From an uncultured Bacteroidales bacterium (GTDB lineage: Bacteria > Bacteroidota > Bacteroidia > Bacteroidales > Paludibacteraceae), in contig CALDQH010000053.1 in assembly GCA_937911935.1 (NCBI GenBank), positions 1-21,890 on the forward strand: 21,890 bases of DNA. The letters are read 5' to 3'. A program made the position numbers and the translations under genes. Below, one piece after another: positions 12,716 to 21,890 of this stretch (within the stretch, counting starts at the first letter, position 1; each line of letters begins with the position of its first letter). Under the pieces are notes generated by a model, which had not been told where the DNA came from, did not search any database, and saw nothing but the letters and a program-made list of their open reading frames with translations.

Positions 12716-15700
12716 TTATTTTAAAATCACCTTTTCTGTTCTTGTTGCTTTATCACCAATTACATGTACTAAGTAAACACCTTGTGCAACAGGCAATTGC
12801 AATTCGGCATACGAGCCACTTGCATCGTAGCACATCATGCGTCCTGTCATATCATTCACATAAATGGTTTGTAGTTCAACATCATTAGCAATTACCTTGA
12901 TGATTTTTTGGTCAACAGCATAAATGTTGATAGAAGCATCCGTTACATCGGTAATATCCGTTGCTAAATCGTCATCATCTTGGAAATCGTCTTGTTCTTC
13001 AACAGCAAACTTCAAGTAGAAACGACCCTCTGTTGTACCTTTAGCTAATTTATCGGTAGTATAACTTCTGGTTAACAAATCGTATTCTTTACCAGTTTTT
13101 TCATCTACCAATATCATGGTTGTAAATCCTTCGTTATATACTTGTTGGAAGGTTACGTTCATAGCTCTACGTAAGGCAATACCCAATGGAACTTTGGTTA
13201 CACCTGCGCCCACATACATACGAGAGTAATAAGCATCGTTGCTGATGATGTATGCCTCTGGAGTGTACAAATTGCGGGTAAACGTTTTTGGTGTATTAAG
13301 TGTTGCATTGTAGAAGCCTACCTCTTGTTCGTCGTATTTAAGCACGATGTTACTTGCACCTGGATCGGTAGTATTGGCATTATCTACACTTAACGAGAAG
13401 GTAGGTAATGGGCGTTCAATAGAACGTGTACGTGTACTACCTTCTGCCAAAATAGCGTCGGTTAGTGTAAAACTGTCTCCTGCTTTGGGAGTGAAAACAA
13501 AACCTTGTTGTGCTTTAATGGTAACAACATCAGAACCAGTAGCATCTGTACTAACAAACGAACCATTTACGTAGTCATATACACTAACGCTACCCAAATT
13601 CATTGATTCAATCAATTTAGCATCTAAGTTGCATGGGTAAACGTTGTTTAGTAAGTTTTTGCCCTTACTGTTCAACCCTGTATAAACATATTCCTCACCA
13701 GGTTTATTATCTTCAGAAACCACAAATCTACCGTCAAAGGTGTATGAGATGGCAGCTTTTGGATCATAATTAGTGCCATTTTCTTTGTTGTAGGTGGCAG
13801 CCGATTTAAAGTATTCGCCATATTCGTCTGGAACGTTAATAGCAAACACCGTATTAGGCAATACAGGGGTATCCAAATCGGGGAAAGTTTTGGTCCACGA
13901 AACCATATCTCCCTCTACCACTGTTTCGCGCATGTACACTTGAGGGAGATGTTGTTTAAAGTAATCGCCCGATACAATATTGCGATACTCTTTGGTGGTT
14001 TCATTGTAAGGTTTTACAACCGAACCTACCAACAACCATTTGCTACGGTCTGCGTCAAAGTGAACAAGTGCGTTGTTGTATAGCATATTGCCGTTTTCGT
14101 CTTTTAGGTTTTCTACACCTCTAAGACCTGCACCGTATTCCAACTCGATGGTGCTGGCAAATTTCTTACCTGCAGATACTTGTTCGCTTTCGGGAATGCC
14201 CGATTCTTTGTTACGTTCGGTAGGATCGAACGATGCGGGAACTTTAGGCCATTTTCTACCGCCTGCAATTTCCATTGTACCTACTTCTTCGATGATTACT
14301 TTTAGGTCTTCTGATAGTTCGTTGATGCACGATACACGTTGACGAACCATTTTACCTTGTTCGATATCGAATGTTTCGTACTCCCAGTTGTTGCGGTCGT
14401 CCCACTTATCATTAAGACCTACCCAATAGATAACACTGGTTGGAATTGATTTTTTAGATTGATAAGCACCATAAGTCCAAGTACCGTCTGCAGGACGCAC
14501 ATTGGTTAGATAGCGGTCTGATTTAAGCTCAACACTGGTCATCGCAATTCCTGTAAAGCCAACTTCGGGAGCTGCACCTTTGTTAAGTTCTTCTCCTTTT
14601 ACAATAAGTGAAGCAGGACCAGATGCAGTGGTTTCGCACACTTGACCTTTTACATTTACAAATGCGTTATCGCTGCATCCAAATGCAAAGGCAGAGGTTT
14701 TATTACCTTTTACACGGTCGTATTCAGACCAGAAGTTGTTGGGGCAGTAATTGTCTCCGCTTGCCACAGTGGTTTTACCTCCAAAAGGATCATTGCCACT
14801 TTCTCTACCTGCCACATTAGCATCGTAGCTATAGCAGTTGTTGTATTGGAACTTAATTTTACTATCTATAATGTTGTTAATAGAACCATTATTATATCTA
14901 TGTTCCATTTTTAGGATGTTGTATTTCCAATAGCTGTTTTCTGCCAATGAGTTGTTGCCAGCATTATCTGCCAAATAGAACGTATTGTAGAAAATACCGA
15001 TGTTTTCTACGTTTTTATCCCATTGAGCAAACAAACGGATAGCAGATGGTGTAGCATAATCTTTGTTATAGTAACCATTGGTATTCCAGAATACATTGTT
15101 CATAATCAACATATTAGCAGATTCTTGAATCCACATCAATGTTGCGTGGTCACCACGGAAGTTGTTTTGAATAAACTTAATGCCGCTACAGAACATAAAT
15201 TTAGCAGACGCACCGTGTTCTATCGTATTTTTTGTAAAATCGGTAACTTGTAACTCAAAGTCGTTGTTTTTAAAGGTAATACCATCGTACGATGATACGT
15301 GCACACCCGTAAAACCAGCCGATCCAATCATGGAGTTTTGAATCAAGATGTTGGCATCTTCAAACTGACCTGCCTTGGTAATAGAACCCCAATCTGGCTC
15401 TTTATATCCGTCTTTATCGTACGATTGCATGTGTACGTCAATTTCCAATGCGTTGTCGTCGATTTCGCCATTAGGGTCAGAAAGAATGATAAGCGAGTCT
15501 AACACAATGTTTTTACTTTCGCGTATCAATATGTGGTGAATCCAAGGCTTAGCAGTTTTTGTACCTGCCTTAATAGTTAAGGTATTTTCCTTGTTGGTAG
15601 CTGTTTTGTTGATGTTCTCGATAAACAACATGTGGTCTGGTTTGTCTGCACCAGCCGACAAAACGGTCTTAGGATCTACTTGTTTACCACGATAGCAGTA

Positions 15701-17416
15701 TGCACTGGTTGGGTCGTTAGGGGTATCATCGTAGTAAACCACGTTCATTACCACAGGTTGTTTTAAGTTGTAGCTGCTACCCACAAATTCTGCGTAAGCA
15801 TAAGAGTCGTTACGAAGAGCAGAACCTGTTAAGTGGTCAATAGCGTCTTGCAAATTTCTAAACTCAAGCTTACATACATTATCGTGTTCAAATGCTGCAT
15901 TGATGGTATAAACAACAGGACCTTCGCAGCATACTTGCTGTTTGCAAGGATCGGTACTGATAGAACGTATCTCTTGCGACAACACCTCGGTGCCTACATT
16001 TGCATAGGCGCGGTAGTAATAGGTATAACCATCCTCTAATGCTAATTCTGCACTAAAGTCTTGGCTACGAAGTAATGCATTAGAGGTTGCCACTTGCAAT
16101 TTTGTGCTTTTTTGGTCGGGTTTGCATTTGTCTCCATCTGGCACACGGCAATAGTAGAAACCATAGTCTAAGATGTTTTCGCAATTGGTTTGCTTGATAT
16201 ATCCATACAAAACTGCTTTTTTGGTTGTTTTGTTTACCACGGCTTCTTTAGATAGTAATACAATGGTAGCAGGGTCTGAACAGTCTGCGTAGTTGTAAGA
16301 ATCTGGGAATGCATGGTTAGTACCCGACGCATCTAAGGTATAATCTGCATCAAAGATATAGGCATAGCCACCATAGAGTTTGTTGGATAAGTCTGTTTTA
16401 TTGCCTTGGCTGTTTTTGAAAGAGATTTGAACGTATTCGTAATCCTCAATCAAATACTTAAAGTAGGTTTTACCGTTGTAGGTCACTTCTGTACCTTTGG
16501 TAGTATTATTTATAGCTCCCGTGCCATAGTTGCCAGCAATACCCTTGCCATCTTGTACGGCGTATAGGTTATAATTGTTTTTGCTGTAAATTTCAATTCG
16601 TTTACAATCGCCCATAGCACCTGGCATATTAGGAGGAGGACATCCACCCGCAGGTTCTACGGTAATTTTCTTGGTTTCTGAGTCGAAGGTGATGATGCAG
16701 TTTTCTGTTTGACTGCTGGGAAAACAATTAATTATAGGATTGATATTACCTTGTTTATTATTACCATCTGTACCATAGTCAAAACTTACAATACCATTGG
16801 TACTGCCATATTGAGCGGTTAAGGTATAGGTTGTTCCACTTACATGGGTAAGTTGTTTCCATGTCCATTCGCCTCCTGCCCAAGGGTGTTTTAGGTACCA
16901 GGTTTCACCGCCACCACCGCCACCGCAATTATTAGGAATTGAGTAAGTAAAAGCATAATCTACAGAAGTTCCGTAATTAGTCTTTGCTGTTACTTTTATG
17001 GTATGAGAACCCTTACTATTAGGTAATGCATTATTAAATGCAACGAACCATTCTTTATTCCAATTGTCATCCCATGTACTACTTGGTGAGTTACTACTTC
17101 CACTTGCAATTGAAGTATTTCCCTCTTTTATCTCAATAGTAACACTTGAAACATCCCTATTCCATGATTTAACATTAATACCTTTAATATATGGGGCGCA
17201 CGATAACTCACCAAGATTATGATTATCAGAATAATTCGGTGTCCAAGTATCGTTTTCTCCAGTATACCAATATCCAATTTTCGTTCCATCAAAGAAACCA
17301 TCGTTTGCTGCCCACGCACTACTGCTAACGCCTAATAGAACGCAAAGTAAGGCAAGCACTCGTAGGGCTTTGCTTAAAGCCCCACTCATAATTGTATTGT
17401 TATAAAATCTTTTCAT
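12716..17416 (-). CDS. Large T9SS-secreted protein with right-handed beta-helix and type A sorting domain
   Basis: The protein has 1566 residues from ATG 17416 and a Sec signal peptide (MKRFYNN, hydrophobic core, cleavage near AWA-AN). N-terminal Ig/CBM-like modules include a Gly-rich linker followed by WYLKHPWAGGEWTWKQL and a second module with YSKNNYNLYAV. An FN3-like part contains YTYYYRAYANVG. From about residue 515 to 880 there are short N/D-rich strands such as NILIQNSMIGSAG, GITFKNNDFEL and GIKFIQNNFRGD, a right-handed beta-helix (often polysaccharide-binding or -cleaving; no catalytic motif recognised). The final 75 residues are a T9SS type A C-terminal domain: INIYAVDQ, then IYVNDMTGRMM, LPVAQGVYLVHV and the terminal KVILK. 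It is expected to cross the outer membrane by the T9SS and be surface-attached or released. It lies 35 bp after the CotH gene, probably in one operon. Confidence 0.88.
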   Translation of the reverse strand: MKRFYNNTIMSGALSKALRVLALLCVLLGVSSSAWAANDGFFDGTKIGYWYTGENDTWTPNYSDNHNLGELSCAPYIKGINVKSWNRDVSSVTIEIKEGNTSIASGSSNSPSSTWDDNWNKEWFVAFNNALPNSKGSHTIKVTAKTNYGTSVDYAFTYSIPNNCGGGGGGETWYLKHPWAGGEWTWKQLTHVSGTTYTLTAQYGSTNGIVSFDYGTDGNNKQGNINPIINCFPSSQTENCIITFDSETKKITVEPAGGCPPPNMPGAMGDCKRIEIYSKNNYNLYAVQDGKGIAGNYGTGAINNTTKGTEVTYNGKTYFKYLIEDYEYVQISFKNSQGNKTDLSNKLYGGYAYIFDADYTLDASGTNHAFPDSYNYADCSDPATIVLLSKEAVVNKTTKKAVLYGYIKQTNCENILDYGFYYCRVPDGDKCKPDQKSTKLQVATSNALLRSQDFSAELALEDGYTYYYRAYANVGTEVLSQEIRSISTDPCKQQVCCEGPVVYTINAAFEHDNVCKLEFRNLQDAIDHLTGSALRNDSYAYAEFVGSSYNLKQPVVMNVVYYDDTPNDPTSAYCYRGKQVDPKTVLSAGADKPDHMLFIENINKTATNKENTLTIKAGTKTAKPWIHHILIRESKNIVLDSLIILSDPNGEIDDNALEIDVHMQSYDKDGYKEPDWGSITKAGQFEDANILIQNSMIGSAGFTGVHVSSYDGITFKNNDFELQVTDFTKNTIEHGASAKFMFCSGIKFIQNNFRGDHATLMWIQESANMLIMNNVFWNTNGYYNKDYATPSAIRLFAQWDKNVENIGIFYNTFYLADNAGNNSLAENSYWKYNILKMEHRYNNGSINNIIDSKIKFQYNNCYSYDANVAGRESGNDPFGGKTTVASGDNYCPNNFWSEYDRVKGNKTSAFAFGCSDNAFVNVKGQVCETTASGPASLIVKGEELNKGAAPEVGFTGIAMTSVELKSDRYLTNVRPADGTWTYGAYQSKKSIPTSVIYWVGLNDKWDDRNNWEYETFDIEQGKMVRQRVSCINELSEDLKVIIEEVGTMEIAGGRKWPKVPASFDPTERNKESGIPESEQVSAGKKFASTIELEYGAGLRGVENLKDENGNMLYNNALVHFDADRSKWLLVGSVVKPYNETTKEYRNIVSGDYFKQHLPQVYMRETVVEGDMVSWTKTFPDLDTPVLPNTVFAINVPDEYGEYFKSAATYNKENGTNYDPKAAISYTFDGRFVVSEDNKPGEEYVYTGLNSKGKNLLNNVYPCNLDAKLIESMNLGSVSVYDYVNGSFVSTDATGSDVVTIKAQQGFVFTPKAGDSFTLTDAILAEGSTRTRSIERPLPTFSLSVDNANTTDPGASNIVLKYDEQEVGFYNATLNTPKTFTRNLYTPEAYIISNDAYYSRMYVGAGVTKVPLGIALRRAMNVTFQQVYNEGFTTMILVDEKTGKEYDLLTRSYTTDKLAKGTTEGRFYLKFAVEEQDDFQDDDDLATDITDVTDASINIYAVDQKIIKVIANDVELQTIYVNDMTGRMMCYDASGSYAELQLPVAQGVYLVHVIGDKATRTEKVILK

Positions 17417-17451
17417 ATTGTGTATTTTTTATTTTCTTACTAAGGTTCTAT

Positions 17452-20400
17452 TTATTGATCGCAATTTTCGTTAGGCTCATCTTTTAGGATAATGGTAGCT
17501 GTAGCTGGAGTTACCTCGCTTTTACCACAAACCGTAGTTCCGTCTGCTACGTTAAGAGTTGCCTTGATACCGTAGGTAATATCGGCACGTTCATCTTCTA
17601 CCTCTTCATCACCTGCAGGCCATGTTGATGGACGAGGAACGTTTATCTTAAAGGTGTCGTCTGTTTTGTTGATAATAACACCGCTTTGTTTATCCAACTC
17701 ACCATCGGTATAGGTAATGGTGTAATCGTAACTTGATGTGTTAATTACTTGCAAGGTAATGGGTTCCCACGGAGTTGTAGTAACTTCTTGTGGCATAAAG
17801 GATATGCTAAGTGGAGAACCTTCCATTGCCTCAATAAGAGCACCTAATTTGGTTCTACGGTCGCCATTAGCACCATTTACCCAGTTTTTCATGCTTGTAG
17901 CAGAATTACCAATAAGGGTTTGTGTATTATATGCCTCATAACCTGTAGTTCCATCATAGCAATTATCGCCTGTAGATGATTTATCTACATCACTGCGCGA
18001 TTTACCGCTCCAGAAATTCTTTTCGCGATTAAGAGGAGTTCCAGTAGTTCCAATAGCACCCAGGTCGGCTTCATAAGTAGAAATTTTAGCACCTAACACA
18101 TCTTTGGTTAAGGCACCACTAGTAGCCACGTGTTTAGCCCAACGTTCTTTTAGTACCGCAATAAAGCAAGGGTCGTTTAGCAAGTAGCCTTCAAATTGCG
18201 CATCATCTTTAGCTTCTGTACCACGTCCACCCACATATTTGCCGGTAAACCAGAAAGGAGCTGCGCAGCCTTCTTTGTAAATTTCATCATTCTCAATAAG
18301 CAATCCTTCGGTAGAGTTACAACCATAGGTTGCACATAGATTAGCACATTGGTTGCTAAAGCTTAACTCTTGGTCCCAAAGTGGACGTGCCTCAATTTTG
18401 CCACCGTCGTAAACAAACAGACAGCTTGCGCGGTATGCGTCCATGTTTTTAGCATATTCACTAATGATAAACCAATCTGCCCAACTGATGTAATCGATAA
18501 TTTTTTGTACTTCGGCGTAATTGCCTGCTTTTAGGTTTGATTCAAAGTTGTTGAATAAGGTTTTAATGTCGTTTACAGTTTTAGCCCACATACCTGGGTT
18601 GTCTTCTTCTACATCTTCCATTTCGGGGTATTCAATCTCAAAACGTTGATCGATGTAGGTGTCATAGGTTTTCATACCATTTCCGCTTTCGCCATCGTAA
18701 CCAGAGTATAGCGATTTAAAGGTTTTTTTGTCGCCATCAGCCTCGTAGCGGTCTACTAAATCGGTTTTATCAAATTTAAGGATGAAGCCACCTTTGCTAT
18801 CGTCTACTTTTACACGATTTTCGTTATTGGTGATTTTATCCATAAATACGTACACGCCTTTGTACACGCCGTCTACAATCAGCTCTACGTAACGACTGTT
18901 TACGCTCCAACCACCAGTCATATCGCGGAAGGTGTCAAAGATTAAACGGTTACGCATTAGCGATGGGTCTGCAGCAGCTGCATAAAGTACCCAATCTTTA
19001 TCTACTGCGCTGCCTACGTCAAGCATATTTAGTTTTTCTGTTTTAACGTAGTCAGGACGACCTTTGTCTTCTACACAGTCGGCTTTACCAGGGCAAAATG
19101 CGTAAGATTTTTTTACAAAGTTTAGCGACGAAGAACCGCGGTAGTTCATACGTGCCTTGCGGTCGTAAACGATGTCGTTACCTAACTTAATCTTAACGTC
19201 AACAGAAATTTTTGCCTTCATATCGTCAGCTTGGCTCGATGGCGTATGGCAAGTATTGTTAACTGGGAAACCATAACCGTTGGTATTCACCATAATGATT
19301 GGTAGGTCTGAGGTAAAGCTATAAGATGTACCAGAAGTAGCTGTTACTTGTTTAGCTGCAGATGTAAGAGAAGAACCGTCTTTGTAGGTTGCAGTACAAC
19401 GATACCAACCTGCTACGTTAGGACGAATGTTGTTGGACTTGCCAGCATCACCAGATTCTGTTTTCTTACCTACATATGTACAAACAGAAGAGTAGTTATC
19501 GTATGTACCATTTTCTGTTTCAGAATATTGCCATTGGTAAAAATCAATTTCTTTGCCCGAGCAGTCGGTTACGTAAAGTGCCACAAAGTCGGCAAAGTTG
19601 TTTTTGTTGAAGCTAAAGTCGTTACCCGATGCGTGAACTTTAGGACCTGCGTATGGAGCAGAAACTTTATTTACTGCCCAACCATCGTAGCAACTACCAT
19701 TATCACCTAATGTATAGTAGATATCGCCTGTTAGGGCTAATTTTTGAGGTTTAGTATGGGTATGACAACCATTTAAACCTTTATCGTTGGTAGCGTGAAC
19801 ATAGAAATATTTTGTACCCGCAATTACCTCAGCACTTGCTTTAAAACCATACCATGTATAATCATCGCAATCTGTGAAAATAATTTCTGCGGTCTTGCCA
19901 CCTTTGTTAAAGTTTTGAAGGGTTGCAGATGTTGGCATTGCATCGCTTTCGCCATAATACATAGCTCCACCGCGATATTGTTCAGAGTTTTCGTTTGGAT
20001 AGTAGAACTGATACCATGCATCTTTGCTTTGTGTAGTTTCTTCTCCTTCTTTAGGTGCTCTAAAATAAACGTAGAACGCATCATCAACAGTAACATCGTG
20101 GGTATCAGTACATCCATTGTAGTCTGCTGTAATGGTATAAGTATCTTTGTTTTCAGCGCTAAACATTGTGCTAGAACCAGTAGCTACGTTCAAGTCACCA
20201 TTTTTATTTACAGTCCATTTAGTATCGTTACCTGTTGGTACTGTTAACTCAATGGCATTTTCTTTGCCTGGTTGAGTAAAGGTTGCACCAGAGATGGTGG
20301 GTTTGTTGTCGTTAATAGCAATATCAACTGTTGCAGAGTTTGAGTTTCCACAAGAGTTAGTTACTGTAACAGTATATTGTGTATAAGCAGTGCTGTTGAT

Positions 20401-21890
20401 GCCTAATCTACCATTTGCATCTGGAGTAACAACGCTACTGCCTAATTCAAAGGTGTAGGCATCTTTGTAATCATTCATATTGTTAATGGTGATATAACCC
20501 TGTGCAGTGCACTCACCATTACAAGCTGTGATAGCTGTTGATGATAGGCTTGGTTTTGCAGGGGTTGGACATGATGACATGTTCAACACAACACCTTCTG
20601 AATAGTAGTTGTTATTTACAGTATAGAAATAGTATTTGTAGCTTGCGCCAGCAGGAAGGTTTTTGTCAGTATAGCTTTCTGCAGTACCGACATATACTAC
20701 AGTACCACCGCCAAGTGTATTGCCTGCTGTGTAAGTTTCTCCACCAGCAGGAATGGTTTCGGTTTCATTAATAGGATAACGAACTACCATAACTTTAGTA
20801 TGGTTAGCTGAGTGTTTCCATGTTAACGCGATGTCTGCACCACTTGCAGTACCATTGGCATTGGTTACTTGTGATAATGCTGTAACTGTAAAGTCTAGAT
20901 TAACCAAAACGTTTTTGTCTTGTGTACAGCCATTGGTAGCCATGTTGGTAATGGTAAACTCACCCGCTCTGGTTAAAGTCATAGAGAACTTAGGAGTGCT
21001 TCCTGTAAGACCTGTCCACCAACCTTCTTCGCCTTTTTGCAAGTTAGCCGACCAGGTTCCTGTTAAACAGCAGTTAATTGTAGATACAAAGTATGCTTTA
21101 TCACCAGGATAATAAGTTGGTTGACTTGCTAGTGGAGAATAACTGCTGTTTGCGTGTCTAAACTCGTTGGTTTGTGGAGTACAAACGGTAATGACTACGG
21201 CTGGTGTAGAAGTAGAAGTGCTACCACAGTCGTTGGTGACACTTACTGTGTAATTCCCAGCTTCATCTACTTCAAAAGTAAGATCACTACCAGTGCTTAT
21301 TTTTGAAGCAACTTCATTTGTACTATTGTATAGTTTGTAAGTTAATCCACTAGTTGTATTTCCAACAGTAAGAGTTGCCTTATCTGGGGCTACCAAACTT
21401 GTATTATCTGCAGATAAGGTTGGAACAGCAGGAGCAGTTTTGACTGTAATAGCTAATGGATCAGATGCTATAGTTGATGATTCGCTACACTTTGCAGTAC
21501 ATATTATATTACCAGAGGCATTCCCAATAGTTAAAGTAATTGAATTATTGGTCTCATTAGTTTTTGTACATCCCTCAGGGAAAGTCCATATTAAATCATA
21601 ATCAGCACCGCCTGTTATTGTTGCAGTATATGTTTGAGTACTTTCCGCACAAGGAGTAGTTTCACCTGTGATAGAAACAGAATTAGGAAGAGAGCAAGCT
21701 TTTTCCCATTTTGCGTATAAAGTAATGTTTGCAGTGTATGCAGTTGCTCCTAGCGATGATACAGCGCTTCCTGTACAAGCAGAATTTGTAAACCAACCTC
21801 CAAATGTATAACCAGTTTTACTTGCTGTTTTTAATGTTGTTGCAGTTCCATAAGTATGAGTTGTTGGATGGCCATCAGCGTGAGTGCCAG
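17452..21890 (-). CDS. Giant CotH-kinase-domain surface protein, partial (N-terminus outside window)
   Basis: The minus-strand frame is open from the window edge to the stop at 17452, at least 1479 codons. The TTG at 21396 is not the start, as coding continues upstream without a stop. From the N-terminal side come an InlB-type B repeat (about 21870-21705, GYTFGGWF...ITLYAKW), several PKD/Ig-like modules with paired Cys, an FN3-like module (about 20890-20575, SYTDKNLPAGASYKYYFYTV), more Ig-like modules, a CotH kinase domain (about 19330-18150) and a C-terminal Ig-like part. CotH markers are MNYRGSSSLNFVKKSYAF, DPSLMRNRLIFD, YVELIVDGVYKGVYVFMDKI and PLWDQELSF. CotH domains phosphorylate secreted proteins. 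The usual WDxD is WDQE here. No T9SS sorting domain is seen at the C-terminus (ending ENCDQ). Confidence 0.86.
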   Translation of the reverse strand, partial: GTHADGHPTTHTYGTATTLKTASKTGYTFGGWFTNSACTGSAVSSLGATAYTANITLYAKWEKACSLPNSVSITGETTPCAESTQTYTATITGGADYDLIWTFPEGCTKTNETNNSITLTIGNASGNIICTAKCSESSTIASDPLAITVKTAPAVPTLSADNTSLVAPDKATLTVGNTTSGLTYKLYNSTNEVASKISTGSDLTFEVDEAGNYTVSVTNDCGSTSTSTPAVVITVCTPQTNEFRHANSSYSPLASQPTYYPGDKAYFVSTINCCLTGTWSANLQKGEEGWWTGLTGSTPKFSMTLTRAGEFTITNMATNGCTQDKNVLVNLDFTVTALSQVTNANGTASGADIALTWKHSANHTKVMVVRYPINETETIPAGGETYTAGNTLGGGTVVYVGTAESYTDKNLPAGASYKYYFYTVNNNYYSEGVVLNMSSCPTPAKPSLSSTAITACNGECTAQGYITINNMNDYKDAYTFELGSSVVTPDANGRLGINSTAYTQYTVTVTNSCGNSNSATVDIAINDNKPTISGATFTQPGKENAIELTVPTGNDTKWTVNKNGDLNVATGSSTMFSAENKDTYTITADYNGCTDTHDVTVDDAFYVYFRAPKEGEETTQSKDAWYQFYYPNENSEQYRGGAMYYGESDAMPTSATLQNFNKGGKTAEIIFTDCDDYTWYGFKASAEVIAGTKYFYVHATNDKGLNGCHTHTKPQKLALTGDIYYTLGDNGSCYDGWAVNKVSAPYAGPKVHASGNDFSFNKNNFADFVALYVTDCSGKEIDFYQWQYSETENGTYDNYSSVCTYVGKKTESGDAGKSNNIRPNVAGWYRCTATYKDGSSLTSAAKQVTATSGTSYSFTSDLPIIMVNTNGYGFPVNNTCHTPSSQADDMKAKISVDVKIKLGNDIVYDRKARMNYRGSSSLNFVKKSYAFCPGKADCVEDKGRPDYVKTEKLNMLDVGSAVDKDWVLYAAAADPSLMRNRLIFDTFRDMTGGWSVNSRYVELIVDGVYKGVYVFMDKITNNENRVKVDDSKGGFILKFDKTDLVDRYEADGDKKTFKSLYSGYDGESGNGMKTYDTYIDQRFEIEYPEMEDVEEDNPGMWAKTVNDIKTLFNNFESNLKAGNYAEVQKIIDYISWADWFIISEYAKNMDAYRASCLFVYDGGKIEARPLWDQELSFSNQCANLCATYGCNSTEGLLIENDEIYKEGCAAPFWFTGKYVGGRGTEAKDDAQFEGYLLNDPCFIAVLKERWAKHVATSGALTKDVLGAKISTYEADLGAIGTTGTPLNREKNFWSGKSRSDVDKSSTGDNCYDGTTGYEAYNTQTLIGNSATSMKNWVNGANGDRRTKLGALIEAMEGSPLSISFMPQEVTTTPWEPITLQVINTSSYDYTITYTDGELDKQSGVIINKTDDTFKINVPRPSTWPAGDEEVEDERADITYGIKATLNVADGTTVCGKSEVTPATATIILKDEPNENCDQ

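Noticed and set aside
12547..12888. Plus-strand 113-codon frame
   Set aside because: It crosses the inverted repeat array and the end of the T9SS cargo gene; the Gly-Tyr-Leu-Val and Asn-His-Arg-Ile runs are array translations.
19348..21112. Several plus-strand frames of 77-150 codons opposite the CotH gene
   Set aside because: They have Cys/Ile/Phe-rich composition typical of antisense shadows, with no motifs.
21394..21396. TTG as start of the CotH protein
   Set aside because: The frame continues upstream to the window edge without a stop and encodes PKD-like and InlB-type modules there.

Overview
The window looks like a chromosomal segment of a Bacteroidota species, most likely Bacteroidales. 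Reasons seen in the sequence: a GldK/PorK-type lipoprotein and a cargo-type C-terminal domain of the type IX secretion system (T9SS), promoters of the form TAnnTTTG (one with TTTG 20 bp upstream), no clear Shine-Dalgarno sequences, and a folP-cdaA gene pair, an order I remember from Bacteroidota. No tRNA, rRNA, intact insertion sequence or CRISPR array was found.

Layout. Positions 1-7802 hold five genes on the minus strand that may form one transcription unit, read from right to left: a GldK/PorK lipoprotein, an M16 zinc protease, a class I O-methyltransferase, a 1011-residue TPR protein, and an outer-membrane barrel-type protein that runs off the left edge. A divergent promoter region (7803-7961) separates them from folP (dihydropteroate synthase) and cdaA (diadenylate cyclase) on the plus strand. 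A perfect two-way terminator then faces a minus-strand acetate/succinate CoA-transferase gene. Positions 11325-12199 are accessory: repeats, the 3' remnant of an Abi_2/AbiD-F abortive-infection gene, and a likely small RNA with its own promoter and terminator. Positions 12200-21890 hold three minus-strand genes for surface or secreted proteins: a giant CotH-kinase protein (its 5' end lies outside the window), a 1566-residue beta-helix protein with a T9SS sorting domain, and a small cysteine-rich protein with a C-terminal membrane anchor.

How the genes fit together. GldK/PorK is part of the T9SS ring complex in the periplasm and outer membrane, and the beta-helix protein is a likely T9SS cargo. 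The CotH protein, 35 bp upstream of the cargo gene, could phosphorylate secreted neighbours, but that is inference. The TPR and barrel genes are 3 bp apart and probably work as a pair.

The least expected signal is in the spacers. Six of the eleven gaps between genes carry short arrays with an 8-bp period that fit one degenerate format, GNNNANTC, in either orientation. They vary in sequence but keep the period and often sit right against start or stop codons. One of them supplies the stop codon of folP. Together with the small-RNA candidate at 11978-12062, these are the best leads for something undescribed.
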